Assembly (NCBI GenBank): GCA_029204045.2
Contig: CM055066.1
Location: 48,376,972 to 48,440,971, forward strand
Direction of reading: 5' to 3'
Length of the DNA: 64,000 nt
DNA from: Tillandsia leiboldiana
Taxonomy: Eukaryota > Streptophyta > Magnoliopsida > Poales > Bromeliaceae
Shown: positions 51,108-62,650 of the stretch, one piece after another
How the letters are laid out: every line of letters starts with the position of its first letter
How positions within the stretch are numbered: position 1 is the stretch's first letter
Notes under the pieces: model-generated
The model's database searches: none
What the model saw: only the letters and a program-made list of their open reading frames with translations
What the model was told of the DNA's origin: nothing
Position numbers and translations under genes: made by a program

Positions 51108-54016
51108 TGTAAGACCTGGCATTTCTTTGACTTTTCCCGTTACCCCTTTTCTTATGACGGTCCGATCGAGGGTCTAATTTTGGTGTTTTTCCGGACAGTC
51201 CGTCGGGGCTCGCGGACATTTTTTAGCGGTAGAGCTCGCGAAACGGAGCGCGAGGACGCGATCGGTTTCGGATTCCGACTCCCGGTTCATCCAGAATTAA
51301 TTTTTAAAGTTCGGACCCCCTGTAGGCGCACCGGGATCCGTGCTGGCGATCTGCACGATTCTTGAGGTAACCGAAAACCCTAATCTTTTTCTATTTAAGT
51401 CAGGGCACGTTGGGACTTAGGGTTTTTCGTTCTCCTTTCCCCACTCCCGGCCTTCGTTGCGATACGACAGGGCGGCCACGATCAGGGAAAACTAGAGGAG
51501 AGAAAGAGGAACCCCAACCCTTTTTCGCTCTCGCTTCGAGCTTTCGGCGCGGAGTTCCAACGTGGGGATCTTGGGAGAAGGAGGGAGCTTGCCTTTCTGC
51601 GGGTTGATCGGGCGGAAGTGGACGATCCTCCCCTTCCTCTTCCTCTAGCGATCCAAGGTGAGTTTTTGGAGGCGTTCTTGAACTGTGTGGGTTTCTTTAC
51701 TTTCGGTTTGCAGTCGTCTCGCGACCAGGGATCGCCGCGACGCCACAACGCCGCCGCATGGGCAAGGCTAGCACCGCCGCGCGGGGCCGCCCACAGGCGG
51801 GCCGCCCGCGCGGGCTGGTGCCGCGCGGGGGGGGGGGGGGGGGGGGGGGGGTCGCCCCGCACCGCGGGCAGCGCGCCCCGCGCGGCACCTGGCCGCGCGG
51901 GGCCGCCCACAGGCGGGGCGCCCGCGCGGGCTGGAACCGCGTGGGGTCGCCCCGCACCGCGGGCAGCGTGCCCGTGCGGCACCTGGCCGCGCGGGGCCGC
52001 CCACAGGCGGGGCGCCCGCGCGGGCTGGAGCCGCGCGGGGTCGCCCCGCACCGCAGGCAGCGCACCCGCGCGGCACATGGCCGCGCGGGGCCGCCCGCAG
52101 GAGGGGTGCCCGTGCGGGCTGGAGCCGCGCGGGGTCGCCCCGCACCGCGGGCAGCGCGCCCGCGCGGCACCTGGCCGCGCGGGGTCGCCCCGCACCGCGG
52201 GCAGCGCGCCTGCGGGGCACATGGCCGCGCGGGGCAGCCCGCAGGTGGGGCGCCCGCGCGGGCTGGTGCCGCGGGGGGTCGCCCCGCACCGCGGGCGCGC
52301 CCGCGCGGCTCATGGCCGCGCGGGGCTGCCTGCAGGTGGACCGGCCGCGCGGGCTGGTGCCGCGCGGGGCCGTGCGCAAGCAGAGTGCGCGCCGCACGGG
52401 TCGGTGTCGTGCGGGGAACTCCGCCGCACAGAGTCCGGGGTTGCGTCCGTCGTCTGGGTTCAGTCAGTAGTCGGTGGGGGTATCGGATCTCTTAGTATTG
52501 ACATGCCCTTATTTCTTCAGGAGTGCAGGACGCGTAGGCGACAGACGCACGGTCACGGACGAGCCGAGCTCCGGACGACACACTCGAGGTGGGTACCTCC
52601 CCGGGGATTTCGGGGATAGACCTGTATTAATGGGAATAACACATCGGAGCAAGGTGCATAGTATGTGGACTTTATGTTCATCTGACTAACCCTGCTACAT
52701 TATTTTACTTACTATCGATCTGTTTGTGGGTGCTTTCCCCAGGATTAATTGGGAAAGGGTGTACAATTGTAAGGTGCTAGTATGGGAAAAGGTGTTTTCC
52801 CTTCTAGATGTTCTTTATGTGCAATGCTGACCCCGTTTTACTTTATTTAAACAATCGTTTATTTATATCTGTTTATGAGGCTCTGGTGTTACTACACGCA
52901 CACCGGCGGTTTGGCCACTGCAAGGGTGTGCTTTTCCGGAAAAGTGGTAGGTTGACCCGTGTACCCCACGTGTCGGTGACGTTAGGAAAGGGGGCCCTCA
53001 TGGGTGGGGGGTGTGAGCGGTGATGCCAAGGCAGGGGCTCGGCGGCCGAGACAGGTGCTCGGCGCGGGACACCGGGGCAGGGGCTCGGTGCGGTGTTCGG
53101 GAAGGGTGCCCGGTTTTGTTTGGTGCAGGGTGTGATTGTTGTTGACGGTGTTTTGAGGGGGGCGGTTGCTCTGTTACTGTGGTTTGCCTTATTTTAGCCC
53201 TTTTTGCATATTATGTTATTACTAGTCACTGACTTCCCACTCCGTGACAGGTTCGTCCAGGGGCGAGTGCTAGGGCACCGGTGAGACCGCGAGAGTGCTG
53301 TTCTAACTTTGGGTGACTTCAGACACAGTGACTCTTCTTTCCGCTTTTCCCTTTATTATTCATATTGGTTAGTTGTGGATTGCAACACCCCCGTGGGGTC
53401 GAAGTGGATGTACTTCTTTTCACATATGCGATTAAATAATTATTCCTTTCCTTGCTTGGCCGTTTTAAACAATGAAAAGAAAACAAACAAAGAAAACCGT
53501 TTGCGAAAACCGCTTTTAAAATGTGGGCGCCGTGTGGGCGCCGGATCTATAAAACCTTGTGGAAATTATGTGGTTTCGAACTGGCTTTTCAAAACTCGGC
53601 ATCGGGTGGGTGCCGTTTTCAAAACCCTGTGGATTTATGCGGCTTTCAAACAGTTTTTCTAAAACAACGGCGTCGGGTGGGCGCCGCTTTCAAAACCTTG
53701 TGATTATTTATCCTTTCAAATCAACGGCCTCGTTGTAGACGTTTGAACTAGTAGATTATGTGAGATGAATGGTTGTATGCGTACGAGACTCCAACTAGTG
53801 TGGTTAAAGACTGTTTGTGATGTAGTTTGGGAGGCACTTTGTAGTTGAGACGCCGTGCATATACAAAGGAGACTCTGCCCGTTTGCAGAGTGAGTTTGTA
53901 TATGCGGCGGGTCTGGGCACGCACCGGGGAGTAATAGTTTTCAAAAAAAAATGTATAGCCGAATTAGGAGCACCGGTGGCTCCTCTTCCGCGCGTTCGAA
54001 CCCCCGGGGCGTGACA
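51108..54016 (+). repeat. 5' LTR of element F
   Basis: TATA-like TATTTAA at 51392-51398. The leader has GATCCAAGGTGAG donor-like sequence near 51651-51663. The GC-rich array is 51775-52390. Hairpin repeats lie at 53524-53690. It ends CCCCCGGGGCGTGACA. Confidence 0.94.
51775..52390. repeat. GC-rich minisatellite in the 5' LTR of F
   Basis: About six units of roughly 95 bp (GCCGCCCACAGG words near 51786, 51902, 51997, 52090, then variants) alternate GCCCGCGCGGGCTGG with CACCGCGGGCAGCGCG. A run of more than 20 G follows 51829. The 3' LTR keeps about three units. Confidence 0.85.
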
Positions 54017-54024
54017 GATTAAGA

Positions 54025-54035
54025 TGGTATCAGAG
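54025..54035 (+). other. Primer-binding site of element F
   Basis: TGGTATCAGAG, eight bases after the LTR end, complementary to initiator tRNA-Met. Confidence 0.85.
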
Positions 54036-54260
54036 AGGTAAACTTTAACCACAACAGTCGGGGCCTAACATCCACGAGGCGCAATGTACTAACTACTGAT
54101 TAATAAAGTGAATTTGGGGTAGACCAGTAGAACGCGAGTGCTCGTGGGGGAGGGGGACTTAGCGTAATTCCTTTTTGTGCCGGGTTTTCCCAAAAAAAAT
54201 GCTAGGATAGATGCGTTTCCTTGGCATGCACAGATAGAAGTCCGACTCCGGGAGTAGCTG

Positions 54261-54869
54261 TTGCCGGAAATGGACTTTGCGGCCGAAGCAAATCGCTTAC
54301 TGCGCAACCAGCTACGCGATATGGCTGGGCAGCTGTTGAACCTCGCTGAGCGCTTGAGTATACTGACCCAGGAGCTTGAGGGAGTCGACCACGTCCAGCG
54401 CAGCACCGGTGGCGTTACTCCTCGTTGGATGCCCCCAACAAGCATTCCCTCATTTCAGGAAGCGGTCAACTAGGCAGTACGCGCGGAGCTGGAGCGTACT
54501 CGAGAGGCATACCCCTACCAGAGAGGACGGGCGACCAAGCGCCAGAAGAAAGGGGAGAAACCCGGGCAGTCGACGAAGGAGGGACCTGAACCACCAAAGC
54601 CATGTACCATTTGTGATGGTGCGCATCCAATGATGAATTGCCCTTGGCGGGACGAACACTGCTTCCGATGTGGCAGGCCGGGCCACACACGTTACGAGTG
54701 CCCCCGGAAGCCGGCCGTCACTAGACCCCCGGCGCCGAGACCCGACGACCTACGCACGACGGACTCTTCTGATACCGAGTCTCTACCCCGCCACGCCGAA
54801 CGTCGCTGGCCCAAGGGTTGTGGGCGAACCCCCCAGCCGCCCCAGGGAACGGTGATGCGACATCCCTGA
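54261..54869 (+). pseudogene. Reduced gag of element F
   Basis: The first 70 codons (54261-54473) form a Leu-rich helical stretch that ends at a stop. The region continues to a nucleocapsid pair, CTICDGAHPMMNC then CFRCGRPGHTRYEC, with the second part open from 54630 to 54869. Only about 200 residues lie between start and end. The usual gypsy capsid domain is not seen, so it has been deleted or has diverged beyond recognition. The ancestral role was RNA binding and particle formation. Confidence 0.7.
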
Positions 54870-55247
54870 ATGGGGAATAGCAGGTAATGCCTTTTATACC
54901 TTCTTCTAGATAGGCCTTGACTCTTATATTGTTTCTTTCGTGTACTGTACGGTTGTGCCCGGGGAGGGTGTTTTCCTGCGTGAGGTTACTTCCCTAGCTT
55001 TGCCTTAGGAGTTGTCGTACCCGGGTTACGGGGAGGGAAGGGGTCGACCGTAAGGTTTTGACCTAGGAGGGAGTCGGGCGCCAGGTAGAAATCCCTTACC
55101 AATGGTTTTGATGTGAGACCCCTACCTAGGGTTTTGTCTGTCCAAACCGCGGGGTGGGGGGGGGGGGGGGGATCCTTGGGGGCCCGCAATCTTATACCTT
55201 CCTGTCCGATAGGGTTGGGGAGGCTTTCTTGACCCTGGGATCTGGTA
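54870..55247 (+). other. Region of F where protease is expected
   Basis: No open frame and no D-S/T-G protease motif was found. A run of about 16 G lies near 55147-55170. The frame becomes recognisable only at the RDWLTWYQAVID segment, which normally follows the protease. Confidence 0.55.
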
Positions 55248-58200
55248 GTGATCCCATTGAAGGAGTACGACGTAGCGCGTGGGAGGGATTGGCTCACGTG
55301 GTACCAAGCGGTGATTGACCGTGCGAAGCGCCAGGTGCGGCTACTGTATCCGGAGTTTCCAGAGAACGTGTATTTGGCGTGCGAGAGCGTCTCTTTTTCG
55401 TCCCTTTTACCAGCATCACGAGCCAGGAAACTGATCGAGGGAGGGTGCGTGGCCCTGGCCGCAGGACCCTCTACAACACTCTCTGACATCCCGGTGGTGA
55501 GGGACTTCCCAGATGTTTTCCCGACTGAACTACCGGGATTACCCCCCGTGCGAGAGGTTGAGTTTCCGATCGAGCTTCCGCCCGGTACCCGACCGATCAC
55601 CAAGGCCCCCTACAGAATGGCCTTTGCAGAACTAAAGGAGCTTAAGGCGCAGCTCGAAGATCTCCTGGACAAGGGATTTATTAGACCGAGTGGGTCGCCC
55701 TGGGGCGCACCGGTACTCTTCGTGCGAAAGAAAGATGGGAGTTTACGGCTTTGCATCGACTACCGGGAAATCAATAAGGTCACAGTGAAAAACAAGTATC
55801 CTTTAACCAGGATTGATGACCTCTTTGACCAACTGCGGGAAGCAACGGTCTTCTCAAAGATTGACCTGCAGTCGGGCTACCACCAGCTCAGGGTTCAAGA
55901 CGAGGATATTCCGAAGACGGCTTTCCGGACTCGGTATGGCCACTACGAGTTCACAGTAATGCCTTTCGGGCTTACCAATGCCCCGGCGGTATTCATGGAC
56001 ATGATGAACCGAGTTTTCCGACCCTTCCTGGATCAGTTCGTAGTGGTCTTCATCGACGACATCCTGATCTACTCCACCACCGACGAGGAGCACGAGGAGC
56101 ACCTACGGATAGTTCTGCAAACTCTCAGGGATCAGAGGCTTTTCGCCAAACTTAAGAAGTGCGAGTTTTGGCTTCGTGAGGTGGGATTTCTAGGGCACAT
56201 CATCTCAGCAGCAGGAATCGCTGTGGATCCCAGGAAAGTGGAGTCGGTGACCGAATGGCCCCAACCGACTACGGTGACGGAGGTCCGCAGCTTCCTGGGC
56301 CTTGCAGGATATTATAGACGTTTTGTCGAAGGCTTCTCGAAGATTGCAACCCCCTTGAACCGCTTGACCCGAAAATGAGTAAAGTTTGTTTGGACGGCCC
56401 AGTGCCAAGGAAGTTTTGAAGAACTTAAGAAGCGGTTAACAAGAGCGCCCGTGCTTGCTTTACCAACACCGGGGGAAGACTACGAGGTTTACTACGATGC
56501 ATCGCGGATAGGACTGGGAGGAGTACTAATGCAGCAAGGAAGAGTCATAGCCTATGCCTCAAGGCAACTCAAGGATTACGAGCAGAACTACCCGACGCAC
56601 GACCTGGAGCTTGCCGCAGTCGTCTTCGTCCTGAAACTATGGAGGCACTACCTCTTTGGTGTCCACTGTAACGTGTTCTCGGATCACCAAAGCCTTAAGT
56701 ACCTTTTCACCCAGAAAGAGTTGAACCTACGACAAAGACGGTGGTTAGAGTTACTGAAGGATTACGACCTAACTATTCAATACCACCCGGGAAAAGCGAA
56801 TGTAGTAGCAGATGCCCTGAGCAGGAAGGGACAGGCAGAAGGGACTTCGGCGGGCACGATCACTCAGTAGGGTGACTTGATCGCAGAATTCTCGCGATTG
56901 AGATTGGAGGTGGTACCAGCAGGGACGGTCGAGCGACTAATGTCCTTAACAGTCGAGCCGACCTTACTTGAGAGGATTCGAGAAGGCCAAGGGGCGGATC
57001 CACAGCTACAGCTGGAACGAGATAAGATTTTCCCGGAGCAGAAGGGAGACTTTGCATTGGGGACGGACGGCACCCTTCGGTTTCGAGGACGAGTTTGCGT
57101 GCCGGATTTGCCAGACCTAAAAAGGGAAATCTTGACCGAAGCGCACTGCGCCCCCTACACGGCGCACCCTGGGCGCACCAAGATGTATAGGGATCTCAGA
57201 CAAACTTTCTGGTGGCCGAAACTGAAAGGGGACGTGACGCGATTCGTAGCGCACTGCCTGATTTGCCAGCAGGTGAAGGCCGAGCATCAGCGACCGACGG
57301 GGAAATTACAACCACTACCTGTGCCCGAATGGAAATGGGAGCAAATCACGATGGATTTCGTCACCGGATTCCCACGTTCGCAGCAGGGACACGACGCTAT
57401 CTGGGTCGTCGTAGATCGATTAACGAAGTCAGCTCACTTCCTACCCATCCACACGACCTGGACACGTGATCGACTGGCTCAAGCCTACATCGGCGAGATT
57501 GTGAGGCTACACGGGATACCGACATCTATTACTTCAGACAGAGACACAAGGTTCGTCACGAACTTTTGGCAAAGTCTACAACGAGCCTTGGGGACCAAGC
57601 TACACTTCAGCTCAGCTTTTCACCCCCAGACGGATGGACAATCCGAGCGGGTGAACCAGACCCTCGAGGACATGCTCCGAGCTTGCATACTGGATTTGGG
57701 AGACGGATGGTCACGCTACCTACCCCTCGTCGAGTTCGCCTACAACAACAGCTATCAGGCGAGCATCCGGATGGAACCGTACAAAGCATTGTACGGCAGA
57801 CGCTGTAGATCCCCGACTTGTTGGGACGATCTGGGGGAGCGAAAGTTTTTGGGACCGGACTTGGTGGAGGAAACTGTGGAAAATGTGCGCCTCATCAAAC
57901 GGCGGTTGGTGACCACCCAGAGCCGACAAAAGAGCTACGCAGATCGGAGACGCCGCGATTTGGAATTCCAGGTGGGAGAGCACGTGTTATTGCGGGTGTC
58001 ACCGTAAAAAGGGGTGAAGCAGTTTGGGCTAAGAGGCAAGTTGAGCCCGCGGTACGTAGGGCCTTTCGAGATTCTGGAGCGCATCGGCCCTGTGGCCTAT
58101 CGCCTCGCCCTACCACCGAACCTTGACCGAGTTCATGACGTGTTCCACGTGTCCATGCTTCGGATGTACCTCCCGGATCCATCGCGAGTGCTTGATGTCT

Positions 58201-58403
58201 CTGCAATTGAGCTTAAAGAGGACCTGAGCTTCGAGGAAGTGCCGGTGCGGATCCTAGCACGAGAGGACAAAAAGCTACGAAGTCGGACATTTCCCTACGT
58301 GAAGGTGCTTTGGAGCAACCAGGAAGAGCGTGAGGCAACTTGGGAACCAGAGTCAAAAATGAGGGAGTGCTACCCGGACCTCTTCGCCGCGGGTGAGGGT
58401 TAA
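55248..58403 (+). pseudogene. Pol of element F: RT, RNase H, integrase, chromodomain, with in-frame stops
   Basis: One frame carries the whole region, interrupted by TGA (56376-56378), TAG (56868-56870) and TAA (58005-58007). Reverse transcriptase shows SKIDLQSGYHQLR (D206 counted from 55248) and FIDD (268-271). RNase H includes YDASRIGLGGVL and ends at the ADALSRK segment. Integrase has HPGRTKMY, CLICQQVK, MDFVTGF, TSDRDTRF and SERVNQTLEDML. The C terminus (about 58233-58385) has EEVPVRILAREDKKLR and WSNQEEREATWE, a chromodomain of the Tekay/Del type that guides integration to heterochromatin. The stops look like ordinary decay; readthrough of three different codons is unlikely. Confidence 0.94.
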
Positions 58404-58439
58404 GTTTCGAGGACGAAACTTGTTTTTAGCGGTAAGTGG
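58404..58439 (+). other. 3' untranslated end and weak polypurine tract of F
   Basis: GAGGACGAAAC, a word common just after gypsy pol, is followed by AGCGGTAAGTGG next to the 3' LTR. The purine tract is poor. Confidence 0.5.
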
Positions 58440-61003
58440 TGTAAGACTTGGCCTTTCTTTGACTTTTCCCGTTACCCCTTTTCTTATGACGGTCCGACCG
58501 AGGGTCTAATTTTGGTGTTTTTCCGGACAGTCCGTCGGGGCTCGCGGACATTTTTTGGTGATAGAGCTCGCGAAACGGAGCGCGAGGACGCGATCGGTTT
58601 CGGATTTCGAATCCCGGTTAATCCATAATTAATTTTTGAAGTTCGGACCCCCTGTAGGCGCACCGGGATTCGTGCTGGCGATCTGCACGATTCTTGAGGT
58701 AACCGAAAACCCTAATCTTTTTCTATTTAAGTCAGGGCACGTTGGGACTTAGGGTTTTTCGTTCTCCTTTCCCCACTCCCGTCCTTCGTTGCGATACGAC
58801 AGGGCGGCCACGATCAGGGAAAACTAAAGGAGAGAAAGAGGAACCCCAACCCTTTTTCGCTCTCGCTTCGAGCTTTCGGCGCGGAGTTCCAACATGGGGA
58901 TCTTGGGAGAAGGAGGGAGCTTGCCTTTCTGCGGGTTGATCGGGCGGAAGTGGACGATCCTCCCCTACCTCTTCCTCTAGCGATCCAAGGTGAGTTTTTG
59001 GAGGCGTTCTTGAACTGTGTGGGTTTCTTTACTTTCGGTTTGGAGTCGTCTCGCGACCGGGGATCGCCGCGACACCACAACGCCGCCGCATGGGCAAGGC
59101 TAGCACCGCCGCGCGGGGCCGCCCACAGGCGGGGCGCCCGCGCGGGCTGGTGCCGCGTGGGGGGGGGGGTCGCCCCGCACCGCGGGCAGCGCGCCCGCGC
59201 GACACCTGGCCGCGCGGGGCCGCCCACAGGCGGGGCGCCCGCGCGGGCTAGTGCCGCGCGGGGTCGCCCCGCACCACGGGCAGCGCGCCCGCGTGGCTCA
59301 TGGCCGCGCGGGGCCGCCCGCAGGTGGAGCGCCCGCGCGGGCTGGTGCCGCGCGGGGCCGTGCGCAAGCAGAGTGCGCGCCGCACGAGTCGGTGCCATGC
59401 GGGGAACTCCGCCGCACAGAGTCCGGGGTTGCGTCCGTCGTCTGGGTTCAGTCAGTAGTCGGTGGGGGTCTCCGATCTCTTAGTATTGACATGCCCTTAT
59501 TCCTTCGGAGTGCAGGACGCATAGGCGACAGACGCACGGTCACGGACGAGCCGAGCTCCGGACGACACACTCGAGGTGGGTACCTCCCCGGGGATTTCGG
59601 GGATAGACCTGTATTAATGGGAATAACACATCGGGGCAAGGTGCATAGTATGTGGACTTTATGTTCATCTGACTAACCCTGCTACATTATTTTACTTACT
59701 ATCGATCTGTTTGTGGGTGCTTTCCCCAGGATTAATTGGGAAAGGGTGTACAATTGTAAGGTGCTAGTATGGGCAAAGGTGTTTTCCCTTCTAGATGTTC
59801 TTTATGTGCAATGCTGACCCCGTTTTACTTTATTTAAATAATCGTTTATTTATATCTGTTTATGAGGCTCTGGTGTTACTACACGCACACCGGCTGTTTG
59901 GCCACCGCAAGGGTGTGCTTTTCCGGAAAAGTGGTACGTTGACCCGTGTACCCCACGTGTCGGTGACATTAGGAAAGGGGGCCCTCTTCGGTGGGGGGTG
60001 CGAGCGGTGATGCCGAGGCAGGGGCTCGGCGGCCGAGACAGGTGCTCGGCGGGGGACTCCGGGGCAGGGGCTCGGTGCGGTGTTCGGGAAGGGTGCCCGG
60101 TTTTGTTTGGTGCAGGGTGTGATTGTTGTTGACGGTGTTTTGAGGGGGGCGGTTGCTCTGTTACTGTGGTTTGCCTTATTTTAGCCCTTTTTGCATATTA
60201 TGTTATTACTAGTCACTGACTTCCCACTCCGTGATAGGTTCGTCCAGGGGCGAGTGCTAGGGCACCGGTGAGACCGCGAGAGTGCTGTTCTGACTTTGGG
60301 TGACTTCAGACACAGTGACTCTTCTTTCCCATTTTCCCTTTATTATTCATATTGGTTAGTTGTGGATTGCGACACCCCCGTGGGGTCGAAGTGGATGTAC
60401 TTATTTTCACATATGCGATTAAATAATTATTCCTTTCCTTGCTTGGCCGTTTTAAACAATGAAAAGAAAACAAACAAAGAAAACCGTTTGCGAAAACCGC
60501 TTTTAAAATGTGGGCGCCGTGTGGGCACCGGATCTTTAAAACCTTGTGGAAATTATGTGGTTTCGAACTGGCTTTTCAAAACTCGGCATCGGGTGGGTGC
60601 CGTTTTCAAAACCCTGTGGATTTATGCGGCTTTCAAACAGTTTTTCTAAAATAATGGCGTCGGGTGGGCGCCGCTTTCAAAACCTTGTGATTATTTATCC
60701 TTTCAAATCAACGGCCTCGTTGTAGACGTTTGAACTAGTAGATTATGTGAGATGAATGGCTGTATGCGTACGAGACTCCAACTGGTGTGGTTAAAGACTG
60801 TTTGTGATGTAGTTTGGGAGGCACTTTGTAGTTGAGGTGCCGTGCATATACAAAGGAGACTCTGCCCGTTTGCAGAGTGAGTTTGTATATGCGGCGGGTC
60901 TGGGCACGCGCCGGGGAGTAATAGTTTTCAAAAAAAAATGTATAGCCGAATTAGGAGCATCGGTGGCTCCTCTTCCGCGCGTTCGAACCCCCGGGGCGTG
61001 ACA
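58440..61003 (+). repeat. 3' LTR of element F
   Basis: A 2564-bp copy of the 5' LTR with scattered substitutions. The shortened GC-rich array is at about 59108-59370. Confidence 0.94.
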
Positions 61004-61633
61004 GTAGAGTTATTCATGCATATTATGATCATGTTAGTTAGCATCTGCAGTTATTTTTAGCATAGATTATCTTGCTATCTTGCTTCCATTGGACCAAGTG
61101 GTGTAGGACACTCCTTCTTGGTGGTTGAACCCACTGGGAACTTTAAGTAGTTCTCACACCCTTGGGTGACCATTTTTCAGGTCCAGGTACATCGAGCGAG
61201 GCGCGCGACAGCGGAAAGGGCCCAGCAGAGTAGCGACCTAGCAGTCTAGAGTCGCCACCACCTCTTTTGGAGAATTCTTCTTTTGAGCGAAATTTGTATG
61301 TGAGGAACAATGTAAACTTTAAATATTTTAAGTTTCTTTTAAAAAGAAAAAGTTGTAATTTTGTATAGTAGTTGTATGTTAAAGAGAGTTGTAATATAAG
61401 GAAAGTTTAATATTTCGCTCAAGTACGATATCTTTCATTGTTATCTAACTGTTTGTTGAATGAATGGTAGATTTTAATTTCATAGTTTAGTTCTTTGATT
61501 GAATACTCTTCCGCTACACTAAACTGTGATTGTTGGAATGAACCGTTCCTTTCGGGTCTTGAAAGGCCATGCCCGATTGGCGGGTCTGTCAACGCGCCCG
61601 AACTGTCCAAATTGGTGGTCTCGGGGCGTGACA

Positions 61634-62116
61634 TCTGGTATGTCGATGAGGAGGGCGTCCTAATATTCCTTTGTCATCTCGGCTCGCAGCGGAGGCAAAA
61701 CCGAAACATATTCTGGGCCAAATTTTTTTTCGCAGGAGACTTGTGCTCCTGCACTTGTTTCTTTCCTTTGGGGTCGATCATGTTCACCTGCATACGAAAG
61801 GGGTTGGTGTCGACCTCTATATCTTTTCCGTGGTCGGTAAAAATGAACTGACCCTCATCGATCTCTTTTTACATTTGCTTCTTTAAGGTAAGCATTCGCC
61901 TGTGCGGTGACTCCAAGAATGGTGCCACTTGCAATATTTTTGCCTTCTAAGCTCCTCATAGGAAGGGATTGACCAGCCCTCCTGGAGCTTGATTTGACCA
62001 TCCTTGTACAACCGATCGAATATTTAATCGGTCTTGGACGTGTCGAAAGTAGAGGCGCTAGCCAGCGACAGAGTTTTGAACACTCGGGCCTTACTCGGCT
62101 TGAGCATCTGACCTGT
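61634..62116 (-). pseudogene. Region G, right part: gypsy gag fragment
   Basis: On the minus strand, an open stretch from about 61863 to 61725 reads IDEGQFIFTDHGKDIEVDTN and continues with NPFRMQVNMID. This resembles the segment after the knuckle in Tat-type gypsy gag (VD-NPFP--VNM). Another minus-strand frame upstream (61855-62020) is open but unrecognised. The region is cut by LTR-C2 on the left and LTR-D3 on the right. Confidence 0.45.
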
Positions 62117-62650
62117 TGTTGAGACCAAAATTTTCTGTCACAGAAAGAAGCGACACTTGGCGTCAACCATCGGTTGAAAGACATCAGTCGACAGGGGTTT
62201 CAGTCATTAAAAAGAGACTTGCGACCAGTCCTGAGTACGAAAGCCTATAGCATGTGATATGTTATCGGATGAAGACATCGGTCGATGAGAGAAACAGTCG
62301 ATGCAAAGACTATCATATCGTGTAATATCGACTGCGATGTGAAGGGAGAGATCCGACTCCCCTAGTTGTACGGCGAAGCAGGTAGAGTCGGAGTCAACCT
62401 TCGGTTGATCAAGCTGAAGAAGGAAAAAGTCACGTCTTATTTCGGATCGAGTGTTGGTACAATATAAGGCACACGCCTCAACCGAAGAAGGGTCCGCATC
62501 TCGATCCAGACCGATTTCGGTCACATAAAGGCACAAGGCACGACAAAGGCTATGGGCCGAAGGCGCCGGCCGATAGAAGAATCGGCTGACAAGAGAAGCG
62601 GCAAAAGAAAGATACTAGACCGCCTCAATCAAGTGACGGGAGAGGTGAAG
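62117..62650 (+). mobile_element. LTR-D3, first part of a forward family-D LTR
   Basis: It starts TGTTGAGACC and follows LTR-D1 closely, including CGTCAACCATCGGTTGAAAG near 62161. It is interrupted after 534 bp by LTR-B4; the rest lies outside the window. Its orientation is opposite to LTR-D2. Confidence 0.75.

Larger units (their letters stand above)
51108..61003 (+). mobile_element. Element F, two-LTR Ty3/gypsy chromovirus (Tekay/Del type), decayed
   Basis: LTRs at 51108-54016 (2909 bp) and 58440-61003 (2564 bp), both TGTAAGAC to GGGGCGTGACA. The 5-bp duplication GTAGA is exact (51103-51107 and 61004-61008). The 345-bp length difference is mostly lost units of the GC-rich minisatellite. 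The internal region has gypsy order RT-RNase H-integrase-chromodomain. In-frame stops and missing capsid and protease make it non-autonomous. It lies in the 3' part of LTR-C2. Confidence 0.95.
45166..61633 (+). mobile_element. LTR-C2, giant solo LTR of family C split by LTR-A2 and element F
   Basis: The pieces are 45166-45252, 47883-51107 and 61009-61633, about 3.9 kb. It begins TGTAGTGCACC and ends CTCGGGGCGTGACA. The 5-bp duplication TCTGG is exact (45161-45165 and 61634-61638). Its 3' two thirds match LTR-C1 but its U3 does not. The U3 has repeats with CGCAAAATGGCGAAA, then three 199-bp tandem units, then a CT-rich start region (48785-48860). The leader contains a GAA run, a CAG run (49054-49082) and an A run (49182-49206). 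It carries no gene. Confidence 0.87.

Noticed and set aside
51618..52619. A 333-codon plus-strand open frame (and overlapping minus-strand frames) rich in Arg, Ala, Gly, Pro
   Set aside because: It lies in the GC-rich minisatellite of an LTR. Several frames on both strands are open at once because stops are rare in this composition, and the 3' LTR copy breaks the frame.
55248..58403. Stop-codon readthrough as an expression strategy in element F
   Set aside because: Three different stop codons at sites with no known readthrough context, plus missing protease and capsid, point to decay.
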